Positions 21,695 to 32,439 of a stretch of DNA of 64,000 nucleotides are shown here, one piece after another. A program made the position numbers and the translations under genes. Within the stretch, counting starts at the first letter, position 1, and the number at the start of each line of letters is the position of its first letter. Origin of the DNA: Dactylonectria macrodidyma (Eukaryota > Ascomycota > Sordariomycetes > Hypocreales > Nectriaceae); NCBI GenBank assembly GCA_020744425.1, contig JAGMUV010000026.1, positions 806,001 to 870,000 of the forward strand. The letters run 5' to 3'. Under the pieces are notes generated by a model. That model was not told where the DNA came from and searched no databases. It was given only the letters and a program-made list of their open reading frames with translations.

Positions 21695-23550
21695 GCAGTC
21701 TCATGGCGACGCCTAGAACCATCCTAGAACCATGGTAGCCTCTTCGTCATCCAAGGCTAGGCTAGGAGCAGACACTACGTCAGCCGTGGCTCCTCAGATG
21801 TGGTTCGTTTCACGAAGGTGGCTCAGAAAGGGTGGCGCATCAAAAGGGGCTTAGAAGGCTCAGATCGTCGAGCGAACCGGGCGTTGAGGGGTCTGAAGGC
21901 GCGGAAGGAAGAACCTTCGTCACTAACGTTCCTCAGGCACCAGCGAAGCCTTAACTTTGATTCCTTGTCCTGTAGTTAAGGGTAAGAGAAACAAAAGTCC
22001 TTGGCTTTTAGGAGTCCACACTCCTCGCTCAGTTCCTCTTGGTGATTGAGATAAGACAACGAGCCCCTCTCTCACTCACGACATGGTAAGGTCTCGTGCT
22101 TACCCCTTAGCTGGCTAGAGAGGAGAATGGGGGGAATTACTTGCTTTATCTTGGACAAGCGTGTTCGAGGAGCATGTGCCTTATATTATTTCACTCTTAC
22201 CAGTTAAGGTTTCTGATAAACCAATACGAGGTTTGGAAATCTCTACTTCTGCTTGGAAAAGATCTGGTTCGGTTTGTCTTTTGACTTACTAGGCGTCTTT
22301 CTATGTCCTATATATTTACTTTTATTCGTATTGTATGTTATTGTTTTTTTCTTCATCCCCCCTATACTTTCTGACCTCGTCTACGAGGAGCTTCAATCGC
22401 CGCCTTTTACGGAAGTGACAGGAGGCGATGTAACGAGGAGGACACTCCTGTGTCTCCCCGCGCGGCCTGGTGCCATCACTCGGCAAATATAGACTTGCTG
22501 GAAGGCAACCCAATATCTCTAATTTCATTTCGCACGTCAAGAAGACGGAAAACTGTAGGAATATCCAAGATCTAGTGTCTCTAACAACCGGCAACTGGCT
22601 TCTCACATTAACTTCCTGCAATTATAACGGTCCGAGCATCGAGATGCAAAACCGCAACGGTAAGTAAACACATCAAGTTCCGCGAAAAGTCCGAATAGGA
22701 AAAGTTCAAATCTGTTGTTGTGGAATTCTCCCCATAGATGAAAGGGTCCAACTTGTATCAGATATGCTGTTCAAGACTTATCCGTCTTCCTGTGAGTCTT
22801 CCAACACTACTTGGTGAGAGGGCTCATGACCAGATCGTCTCTGTTCGAGCACCTCGGCGGAAACCTCGGATGTAAGTATATAGTCGGATTTGCGAGGCCG
22901 ATAGGCCGCATACTTCAAGTGCTCTCATGGCTGGTACGGTTAGGAAGTGGAGAACCAAGTCCCTGTGTCGTAGAGTTGGCTCTGCGAAAACGCAAACAGC
23001 TCGCCTCATGTCACGTAGCACGCTCGTTGAATCAAGAACGAGCGCCCAACGACCTAAGCTTCCAGATGATAGGCCATTCTCCCCCAGAAATTCCTCGTCA
23101 CAACACTCGGCGAAGAGATCATCTCCGCCTCTACCGCAAAGTAATAGACCCTCCGAGGAGGCGCGCAACTTGTAATTCTCATTTTCAAAGGCTGAAAAGA
23201 GAGATAACGGGTCGGCGTCTTTGTTGGACAGTATTTGTAACCGATTCAATCCTTCTAAAAGGGCTAGGGTTAGCCACGTGGGGTTCTTGCCTGGCCTCCT
23301 GTTCTCGTCTAGAAAGGTAGTGAGAGGCCACGACTCGGTAATGATGGCATTTATCTTCTACATCACCCTTCGAAACGCTTACTTGCTTACATAGCGACAA
23401 AGAGGGCCTGAATCCATCACGTGGCGGTAAATGGAGGGGAAAGCATGATGCTAATAATTGTCAGCAGCTTGCGAGACGTACCGTCCGAGGCTCGATTCTG
23501 GACTTGCCCACGCTAGAATTGTAATCAGTTCGATAATTCTGCGTGCTGAT
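21695..23550. other. Region without a supported gene
   Basis: Only short unsupported frames occur. Positions 21820-21960 weakly resemble sequence next to the Helitron 3' ends (AAAAGGGGCT..GAAGGCT and CGTTCCTCA words), so an eroded Helitron end is possible. A minus-strand frame at 22824-23249 (141 codons, no ATG start) resembles nothing I know. Confidence 0.35.
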
Positions 23551-23976
23551 CAGTGTGAGAAATAGGTGTTTCAGTCCAGTCCAGGGTGTCTGGATTGGAC
23601 CGCCTATGTGACAGGAAGCACTGCACTGTACCGCCCAGCAGTCCAGAGGCCTTGGACTGGGCCGCCTGCCTTAATTGGATTGGTACCAAGGTCACACTAA
23701 AACTTGGTATGGCGGTGACGTTTCGGTGTTGTTGCGCCTAGTTATGCTTCAGCAGCTGCCTGTGCAGCCCGCCTACCATACGGCCAACTTCTTACTCTAC
23801 AATGTCTGCTTTAGGATAGATTTCGAAGGTATTTAGGCTGGTCAAATAATCATATTTTCCACCAAGCTCAACCAATCAGATTGCACTATTTACTCACATA
23901 ACAATATGGGCCTTAAATGGGCGGTCCAGGCGGTCCAGTCCAAGAGCCCATTATGGACCGCCTCTTTCCCACACTG
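23551..23976. mobile_element. hAT-type MITE, 426 bp
   Basis: The ends are inverted: CAGTGTGAGAAATAGG on the left against CAGTGTGGGAAAGAGG on the right (reverse complement). Flanking 8-mers GTGCTGAT and TTGCTGAT match at 7 of 8 bases, the duplication length expected of hAT elements. Inside, TGGACCGCC words recur near both ends as subterminal repeats. There is no coding capacity. Confidence 0.8.
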
Positions 23977-24189
23977 TTGCTGATGACTCTGCCTGCAGAT
24001 GATTGTAGGGCTGCTGCCGACAAGTATGTAGATCGTCATTTTAATAATTCATCTTACTCCTTATTTCATGTGGACTTCCTTCAAGCCGAATATCACCAGA
24101 TTGATGGCTCAAGCAGGGCAATATTCATGATAGTATTTCCATTTGTAATCATCGACATACCGGTAATTGTATTACTTAATAAGTTAACG

Positions 24190-24225
24190 GTAGGTGGGGG
24201 TTACCGGTAGGTGGGTTGTGCATGG
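24190..24225. repeat. Orphan pogo-type right terminus
   Basis: The sequence GGTAGGTGGGTTGTGCATGG followed by TA reads in reverse as TACCATGCACAACCCACC. This is the same end type as the pogo fragment starting at 24416. No transposase accompanies it. Confidence 0.5.
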
Positions 24226-24249
24226 TAGGGTACTGCGGTTTTCAATTGA

Positions 24250-24413
24250 TTATTCTTCTTCGACTTCCTCCTTCTTCACTGCCGCGTCTTGTTTCTTGCG
24301 CAGCACCTTGTCGTCGATAAACTCGTATACCTCGTCTGATCCTTCTTCTATTTTCTGAATTTGCACCATTGCTTCGGCTGTGATTGGATTGCCATGCTGA
24401 ACCAGGAACTCGA
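24250..24413 (-). pseudogene. C-terminal coding fragment of unknown protein
   Basis: A minus-strand frame without a start runs from the pogo boundary to a TAA at 24250. It reads GIEFLVQHGNPITAEAM and then an acidic/lysine-rich helix ending KKEEVEEE. It has the look of a real protein C-terminus. It lies between two outward pogo ends and is probably a stranded exon fragment. I do not recognise the family. Confidence 0.35.
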
Positions 24414-24415
24414 TA

Positions 24416-24994
24416 CCATGCACCACCTACCAATGACTAACACCCACCAATGACTAGCGTTAAAAATTGCAACTCCATACAAATTCCAATTTTCTACACA
24501 CCCGGAATGCAACCAACAAATTAAATAAATGTGAAACTATGTAAAGTATTGGATAGATAATTAATTGAATTTTACAATTGGCGTGGTTTTTTGATCTTCC
24601 GACCGCTGCGTGTGTACTGTGGCGGTGAAAAAAAACCGTCAATTTCTGAGTCCTTACCTATGGCATCCATTGCCACCTCAATGACCGACTCGGCTTCCTC
24701 CTCCACGTCCTTCTTAATTACTTCCGTTTCTGACTTACGGATAGTTTCACCGGCTGCCAGTGCCTCCCCCAGAGTCATGAATCTCTGGTTCGGGTTAGGT
24801 ATCGCCTTTCTTTTCTTCCCTCTCTGTAGACGCGCCACCTCTTCCTCCAGCCCAGTGATTCGGCTATTCTGAACGGCTACAGTCATTTCTAAGGCCTCAA
24901 ATCCCTTTGCTATTTTACTGTATTTATATCTGGTTTTGGGAGTCTTGTGTTTACCCAAATCTCGCACGTGACGACTCACTTTCGGGGTGTCATC
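24416..24994 (-). pseudogene. Truncated pogo-like element (transposase C-terminus)
   Basis: From the left terminus (TA, then CCATGCACCACC with a tandem ACCAATGACTA motif) the minus strand encodes the last ~139 residues of a pogo transposase (stop at 24572). This includes TPKVSRHVRDLG, a coiled coil and KKRKAIPNPNQRFMTLGEA, matching the ends of the three full pogo proteins in this window. The homology stops exactly at 24994/24995, where the hAT inverted repeat begins. The N-terminal half, with all catalytic residues, is missing and is not seen beyond the hAT. Confidence 0.8.
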
Positions 24995-27900
24995 CAGTGT
25001 GTCCAATAGTCAGTTAACCATTTGGATAACGGACCAGTTAACGGCTTACGTAATACCAACCGTTAGGGACGTTATAAGTTCCTCATTTCAACCGTTAGGG
25101 ACGTTATAAGGTTGTCAGTTAACTAGTTAACGGTTGGATTTAGAGGGGGTTTCTAAAACCCTCCCAGATACCTATTAGTGGATCTCAACTCGATGTAAAG
25201 ACCGAGTTTTTCCTATTCAGATCCTAGCCCAGAGACGGCGTCTCTTAACCCCTTGCTTAGCGCATTAATCCCTGTCATTTGATTGTCCCGACCTGACTGT
25301 CCCGAGCCATTCCGTTCGACGTGCCAGATGCGCGACGTGTAACGCGTCTTAGCGAGAGTTTTGGCGGCCTCCGTTCGAACTTCAACTTGCCCTCCCGTCT
25401 AGACTCAGCATCTCTTTTTGCATATAGCAACGCTCCCTACACGTACGCACAACGGAAAATTTCCGGCAGTACACACCACCATGCCGGCCCCGTCCTTCTC
25501 CTCCACGCCGTCATCGTCGCGTTCAGCAGACCAATTTACGGAGCTCTCAATCCAACCATCAATCGAGTCCTCCGCCAAGAAATCGACCACGCCTTCAACT
25601 GGGCCCTTGTCATCTCCTTCATCTGTCGGAGCTCCGAGACCTCTTGCCGATGGTGCCTTCCCAATTCGCTGGGGTGCTCTCCAGTACAACAACAAACGTC
25701 TAAGCGATGCGCACTACTATATGAAGCACAAGCGTACAACCGGCAAGACAAAGAAGTCCTGGATTTGGGACCACGGTGCCAATATCGAGTCAGAAAATGA
25801 GCAGTACTGGCTTTGTCGGAGATGCCATGAGACTGGCAGCGACTGTTCTACAATATTTAAATACAACGGAAATAGTGCGATCGCCTACCATTTAAAGCAC
25901 AAACACGGCATTTCTGAGGACGGCGAAGTTCCTCAGCATATCCGGGTTTCCAACCCATGGGATCGAAGTAAGAAGGCTAATAGCTTTGGTCCACTACGGA
26001 CTCCTATTGCTGGGGAAGGCTACAGGCAGCAGTATCTGGACTGGGTTGTTGCTCACGACGTGAGCTTTCGAAGCGCAACTGCCGGAGATACGTGTGACTT
26101 GCTCTCGTATGGGAGGCCTGAGTTAGAGCGGCTTCTCCCGACGTCCGCGACGACGCTGAGCAGTTGGATAATGGCTGCATTTGAGACACGCAGGGAGAGT
26201 TTGAAGGCTGAGTTGAAGGAATGTAGGAGTGCGGTCCACCTAAGCTGCGACTTATGGACGTCAACTAGTGGGATGAGCCTCTGCGGCGTAGTTGCGCACT
26301 TTGTAGGTACGTATATATATGTGATGCCCTTTACTATTCAGACGTTTTATTATATAAGGCTTAATCCAACTTTTAACCTCCGCTTACTAGGCGTGGACTA
26401 CACCAATCATCAAGCTCTTCTCGGCCTCCCGCGGCTATATGGTTCTCACTCAGGCGAAAATATAGCAAATTGCCTTATTAGCGTAGTTACGCAGTACGAT
26501 CTCGAGCCGAAGCTTGGTTGTTTCATGATGGATAACGCCCAGGATAACGATCGCGCCGTGTTACAACTAGCTACGCGATTTGGTTTCGATCCGGACTGGA
26601 GACGACTCCGCTGTTCTGGCCACGTTATCAACCTCGTTGTCAAGGCAATTCTCTATGGCAAAGGTGTGAGTAAGGCCGAACGACAGCTCCAGTGTTGTAA
26701 CGACCAAGAATCCTTCTCGATCTGGCGGTAACGAGGCGTTATCGGCAAAGTTCATAATATTGTTCGCTACATTACACGCTCAGATCAGCGCCGACAGCAT
26801 TTCGAGACTCTACAAGCCGAGGCCCTGCAAGATGATGAGCTTTTCAGCCTACAGCTTATCAAGGACGGCGGGATCCGGTGGAATTCAACTTTCTCTATGC
26901 TTGAGCGCGCGCTTAAGCTTAGGAATGCAATTGAGTTGTTTTGTGCACAGTGGGAGAGGGACGCAGATTATGATTTGAGCCAGGACTTCCTCAAGAGAAG
27001 CGATTGGGAGGAAATCCAGAGATTTGTCGCTCTGCTAAAGCCCTTTAAAGACGCTACCCTCGAGCTGGAAGGCCATGCTATACACGGCAACTACGGCGCT
27101 CTTTGGCAGGCGTTGGAGATGATGGACATCCTTGACGGCTTACTGCAGGAAGAAAAAGCTGCAGTTGCTGCAGACCCTAGGTCCTATTCTAACTACTATG
27201 TTGCAGGACTCGATGCTGGCTACACGAAGCTTATGAAATATTTCGACTTGACAGCAAAGACACCGTACTACCGTGCCGCGATTTGTCTCGTCCCAAGCTT
27301 CAAGCTGCTTTACTTTAAGGATAAGTGGCGATCACACGAGATCTGGGTGGACACTGTTGAGCCAGACGTCCGCCAGTTATACAACGAGTATGCAACAAAA
27401 TACAGCATTACGGAGCCAGCTTCTCCTCCGCAGCAAACTGAGCAACCTCAGCAAACGCCAGAGCTGGGCCGCTTCAAACTACATAGAAGGCTTGACCGCA
27501 GCGTTGATGTGGATAGCAATAGCGACAGGCGAAAGAGGCGCAGAATGGTCGACGAATTTGAGCGCTACCTCTATGATGAAGACGTTGTTGAACCCTTTGT
27601 CGAAGAGCCGCTGACTTGGTGGCGCGAGCGCGAGAAGTCCTATCCGATCCTTACCCAAATGGCTTTCGATCTTTTCTCTATCCCAGCTATGAGCGCCGAA
27701 TGCGAACGTGTCTTCAGTCAGTCCAAACGCCTAATCACCGACGAACGCAATCGGCTTGGATCTGTCACAATTGAAGCGAACGAATGTCTCAAGAACTGGT
27801 TACGCCGCGGCCATGAGCAGCGGCGGCGGAGGGATATGCTAGCAGGATAGGTATGGGCTAGCTGGATTAGTGCTCACAGTGACGGCGGTATGACTGATGC

Positions 27901-28282
27901 TGTGTTAGCAGAGGCTAGACCGGCAGAGTTGTACCTGTGGGAGCTTGATAGCGGCGCTTTGCATACTGAGGCTCGATAGGCGGATTTTTTTTATAGATTG
28001 GACATTGTTCTTTATCAGAAGTTGAGAGAAAGATAAAACCTGAATGAAACATGGGAATATATTGCTTGCAAAGCTTAATTTAGTGTAAATCCCCTTCAGC
28101 ACCAACGAGTTTCTATCATGGGTTACCTATTTAGGAAATTCCAACCGTTACCAGTTAGTTAACGTTTGACAAGCCGTTAACGGCTTATTTTCAACCGTTA
28201 GGGACGTTACAAAGTTGGAAATCCAACCGTTAGGTACGTTACAACCTCCATTTTCCCCGTTACCTGACTATTGGACACACTG
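24995..28282 (+). mobile_element. hAT transposon, 3.29 kb
   Basis: The terminal inverted repeats are CAGTGTGTCCAATAGTCAG(T/G)TAAC (24 bp, one mismatch). Inside both ends the motif AACCGTTAGGGACGTTA is repeated twice as subterminal repeats. No 8-bp duplication is visible (GTGTCATC against ACTCTAGC), so flanking sequence has been lost or rearranged. One transposase gene lies inside. Confidence 0.85.
25481..27850 (+). pseudogene. hAT transposase with one in-frame stop
   Basis: The start is the ATG at 25481 in a good context (CACCACCATG); the upstream TTG frame is not needed. A BED-type zinc finger (CRRCH ... HLKHKH) is followed by DLWTSTSG, the RNase H core (FMMDNAQDND) and the C-terminal dimerisation segment (SIPAMSAECERVFSQSKR). 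An in-frame 84-nt intron is likely at 26307-26390 (GTACGT...ACTAG), joining AHFVG to VDYTNHQ. The only visible lesion is TAA at 26729-26731 in a WR-x-RG context. The frame continues unchanged for 373 codons, and relatives carry K or Q there. Without that stop the product would be about 761 residues, normal for fungal hATs. A CAA-to-TAA change would fit RIP. Confidence 0.85.
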
Positions 28283-28628
28283 ACTCTAGCTATGACTAAT
28301 CGCACTGTTGGTGCCACCGAGAATGATGTCTCGGGACTTCATCTCAAAGAACCTTACTTTGTGAAACTGGTCAACGTTGTAGTAGTGGTCCTCGCAATCA
28401 GCGTTTCGGTCGCCCTTTTTAGCAGGTCCCCCAGAATCCCCTTACACTGTGGCTTAATAGACTAATTGCTGGTTACAGCGCAGCGATCCCTTGCGGTGAA
28501 GAGTTGGCGTAGATTGCCCTACATTACTTTGCGTAGGTTCTCCAACCCGGCACTTCATTGATGATATGACCTGGTAGGGATAGCTGACCTAATGGCAGTT
28601 CCACTCTTGGCATATGTTGACTTATATA

Positions 28629-30832
28629 CCATGCGGTACCCCTCTACCGATAAGACCCCTCTACCGATAAGCAAAAAAAAAGTTTCCCCATACAAAATGC
28701 CCAATTTCACTTATACGGTGCTTGGCCAAAATTGAAGTTATTTACATGAAACAAGCTGTGTCTTATTGAGAGTTTCATGCTGTTTCGTATTATGCTGTTC
28801 TTTTTTACGTTATATAGGCGGTTTGGCCGCATGGCACTATTGCAAAATTTCTATCAATGCCTCCTCCACGAACAGTCCTCCCCAAAGCTTGTAGGATTTT
28901 TATCTACACCAGCCTTCCATAATCGCCTTGAAAAATGCCTCGAGCGTCTTACACAGAGGATGACATTATTGAAGCAATATTGGATGTCACAGATAACGGC
29001 CTCTCCCAGAACCAATCCGCCCAGAAGCATGGCATCCCTCAGCCGACTCTTTCGGACCGATTAAGAGGTGTACCACCAAAGTCTGAGGTCACCCATCCTG
29101 CCCAGCTGTTATCCAAGTCTCATGAGTCCAGATTAGTTGCCTGGATACTAAGACAAGAGGCTTTGGGCTATGCTCCTTCTCACAGTCAAGTTCGCGCCAC
29201 CGTCGCTGCCGTCTTACGACAGCAAGGCAGGGAACGGCCTATCGGTGTACATTGGCTAGCAAGGTTCATAAAACGCCATCCGTCCATAAAGACGAAGATA
29301 GGAAAACGTCAGGAGGCGTCGAGGTTCAATTGTTTTACCCCGGTCGCGGTCAATTGGTACTTTAGTATTCGGGAGAGAGAATATGGCTGGATCAAGCCTG
29401 AGAACACTGTTAATGTTGATGAGGGCGGTATAATGGCCGGATTTGGTGAGTATTTGAATTTTTCTCATTAAATCAACTAACCAATTGCGAAACTAGGCTT
29501 GGATTCCTTGGTTATCGGCAGCAGCGATCCTAAGAGGAAGGCCTTCCTCAAAGGGTCTCAGTCCCGCACTTGGACTAGCTTTCTCGAAGCCGCGACTGCA
29601 ACTGGCCGTCTTCTGAGGCCCGGGATTATCTTCAAAGGTAAAGAGCTTCAGCAACAGTGGTTTATCGATGAGCTCCGGGGGTTGGCTGACTGGTATTTTA
29701 TCACGTCCGACAACGGCTGGACAGACGACCATATCGCTGTCGAGTGGCTCAAAGAGGTCTATCTACCCCAAACACAACCAGAAGATGAGTCTGATGCGAG
29801 GCTTATCATATTAGATGGTCATCGAAGCCATGTATCTGTGCATATCTGCCTGTTCCGAACCTACTGAATCAAAAATGTCGCTGACTCATAATCCAGGATG
29901 AGTGGATGGCTACGTGCTTTTTGAACAACGTGTATTGCTGTTACCTGCCGGCTCACTGCTCCCATGGCCTACAGCCACTCGACAATGGCCCATTCAATGC
30001 ATCCAAGACTGCCTATCGCAAAGAACTCCAAAGGCTGACAAGCCTGACCGATTCTGCACCGGTGGACAAGGTCAACTTCATCAAGGCCTATGCCAAAGCC
30101 AGGGAAGTGGGCATGACGAAGGAAAACATCCTTTCGGGCTGGAGGGTGACTGGAAACTGGCCGATTTCACGACGGAAAGCGCTCATACATCCAGAGATTC
30201 AACCAGACAAGAAGGAAACGACGCCTACATCAGACGGCCTCAGCGACGGGCAACGCGACTCTGATAACACGCCAAAGACCAGCCGTCATATCAGGGATCT
30301 GGGGAAGAACAAGACTCCTTCAACAAGAAGACGGTATTCTGTGATATCGAAAGGGTTTGAAGCACAAGAGTCAAAGATCGCCTCGCTAAGCTCAAGAGTA
30401 GCCAGTTTAGAGGAGGAAGTCGGGCGGTTGAGCAGAGGCAAGAAGAGAAAGGCGATACCGAATCCCAACAGGAGGTTCATGACACTAGCCGAGGCTCTAG
30501 TGGCTGGTGACACTATTTCAGAGCCAAACCAAGCAGGTGAAGAGACAGAGGCTGTTGAGGAAGTGATCGAGGTGGGAGGAGTGGAAGAAGATGAGGGTTC
30601 AAATTCGGAGGCGGAAGAGTTACCTGTCACACGCACCCGCGCAGGCCGCGCAGTTAAAAAACCAAGAAAATATTAAAATACATTCGATTCCGAGCGGAAA
30701 GAGAGGAACCAACTTGTTTTTCGTATTTCTGGTGACTCTTTGTGAGGGGGTTGAAAAATAGCAGTTTGTATGGGGAAACTTTTTTTTTGCTTATCGGTAG
30801 AGGGGTCTTATCGGTGGAGGGGTATCGCATGG
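28629..30832 (+). mobile_element. pogo/Fot-like element 1, 2.2 kb
   Basis: TA dinucleotides flank both ends. The inverted ends are CCATGCGGTACCCCTC on the left against CCATGCGATACCCCTC on the right, followed on both sides by a tandem pair of CCCCTCTACCGATAAG-type units, a poly-A/T tract and TTTCCCCATACAAA. Nearly identical in plan to element 3 (54419-56624). Confidence 0.88.
28935..30676 (+). CDS. pogo-like transposase, element 1 (three exons, 543 aa)
   Basis: join(28935..29445,29497..29837,29897..30676) gives 1,632 nt, all in phase. Intron 1 has GTGAGT, CTAAC and CTAG. The intron 2 donor could be GTGCAT at 29838 or GTATCT at 29832. I prefer 29838 because the exon then has the same 341-nt length as in the other copies. 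The product has an N-terminal helix-turn-helix and CENP-B-like DNA-binding part (residues ~1-140). The DDE core follows with NVDEGGIMAGFG, LILDGHRSH-type and HGLQPLDNG aspartates. A C-terminal coiled coil comes next, with KKRKAIPNP and a basic end. Cut-and-paste transposition into TA is the known role. No lesion is visible. Confidence 0.9.
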
Positions 30833-32391
30833 TATCTTCGGCCTGGGGTCGTCTTTATTGCAATTTGGCCCTTTTAATTTGAACCACACCTTCGCGGCCT
30901 GCGTGGCATCGAATTTTCTTTGCCTCTTTGCATATTTCTCTACCAAGGCGGTACGTGGCTAGCCAACCTGACAGGATTGGCAAGAGGCTATGCATCTTGC
31001 GACTATAGTAACACTATTCTTCTAGCTGATGCATCTATTTCTTGTCGACCGCGCGGTGAGTGTCCTCTGACAATTTCACCTTTCCATCTCCTTGCAAAGC
31101 CAAGGACTCTACGTTTCTTCTAACATGTAGCCCAGCACATCGTCAGAAGTACTGCATGCCCTCGGTTAAAGTCGAAACTCTATCTATTCAATTCATTCGG
31201 CCTAATAGGTAAGACTTCCCCCCACCTTGAAGTTATGCGGCGTTAATTATTAATCCATCCCCAGGAGTCTATGTCATCCTCGCTGTGCAATTGTTCATCT
31301 TGTGAGGAAATCCTCCGCTAAGCGCGCCTCTATTATGATTTCTAAGATCGCTGTAGTCGCATCAACAAAATTCAGGACGGTTTGTGCATCATTGGGCTAC
31401 GACGGACATACTTGATTCCGTTACTCTCAATTGAAATTGTGATTAATGTTAGTAAATCAACCCCGCTACTTTTACTTACAGCTAATGTCCTTATAGGTAT
31501 ATCTTACGCTTTTGTTTCTCGTCCCTCTTATGAGTGAGTCTGAGCACCCTCCTTTCCTAACGTCACTTATCCAACCAGTACCCGGACAGGGCTACACACT
31601 GTCAAGTTTCGATGGCGCCCACAAACCATGACGCTGGGAAGTACGCGTATTGAATTTTCCCACCCCCCCACGGAGTCCAGTCTACGCTTGCGGAACCTCG
31701 CATTGAAAGCCTTCATAGGCGCTTGCGCCACTCTAGTGATCACTACTTCGTAAGGTTTTCCTATACTTTCACGTAGTTTAGTAAGGAAACGTTAACTAAC
31801 ATGAAGCAGAAATGTCGCTGCCGGAGTGGTCCTCAACGGCGAGCCAGGCTGGTTGTGCCTTCTAACCTGTAGAAGCGACGGTGAGATCATTGGCCTCCCC
31901 TTGCAAGGGTTCTCGCCCGGAGGAAACACGGATGAATGGCTAATGCCCTTTCCACAGTTCTACTTAATGCCATTATAATACATTGGCTCTCGTCCAAACG
32001 TCGAACAGCTGATTCCCCTAAGAATGGAGGGATTCCATCTTGCGTTAATGTTGACCCACCCGCTGAGATTGCCGCGGCCCACCCAAGTCCGGATTTTCCA
32101 GACTTCCCGGACCACAGCTGCCTCCAGAAATGAGGAATAGGAAGTCGTAGACGGACTGGCGAAACTGGGCTTCACGATACGACAGTTTCCGCCGACGCAG
32201 CGTCAACTGGGTGAAAGGGCCCCCCGGGGGGATTTAGATTGACGCCCTGTGCGGTTAAAGAGGTGATATCTTTTATAGTGATATTGGTGCTCATGGCTGT
32301 GAAAGCGTGAGGAATAGACTAACACCTGCACGAGAGCGTCGAGAGGACAAGCAAGCAAGACAAGGAATTATTGACTCATAGAGTCGGGACC

Positions 32392-32439
32392 CACAACTCT
32401 GTCACCCCACAACTCTGTCACCCCACAACTCCGACACCC
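32392..32439. repeat. 16-bp minisatellite, three units
   Basis: CACAACTCTGTCACCC is repeated three times, the last unit with two changes (CACAACTCCGACACCC). Confidence 0.85.

Larger units (their letters stand above)
28292..32133 (+). pseudogene. Multi-pass membrane protein gene split by a pogo element
   Basis: Fragments in one order and orientation appear on both sides of the pogo insertion (28629-30832). Left: an ATG at 28292 and a hydrophobic FVKLVNVVVVVLAISVSVALF. Joining the two flanks at one TA gives an open frame across the seam (MAVPLLAYVDLYLRPGVVF). Right: HTFAACVASNFLCLFAYF, HIVRSTACPRLKSKLYLFN, a GTAAGA...CCCCAG intron (about 31209-31262), CIIGLRRTYLIPLLSIEI, LKAFIGACATLVITT, VLNGEPGWLCLLTC and AIIIHWLSSK, separated by probable short introns. 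This is the pattern of a fungal intron-rich multi-pass protein that I cannot name. At least one frame change near 30885 suggests erosion beyond the insertion. Exact exon limits are uncertain. Confidence 0.5.

Noticed and set aside
22811..23320. 169-codon plus frame and the opposite 141-codon minus frame
   Set aside because: The two overlap on opposite strands. I checked the minus frame, which starts at a TTG with no ATG, and neither resembles a family I know.
26666..26731. GTGAGTAAG at about 26668 as an intron donor removing the hAT stop
   Set aside because: The sequence after it and after the TAA aligns in the same frame with the WR-x-xGxxGKxHN motif of the second hAT, so it is coding.
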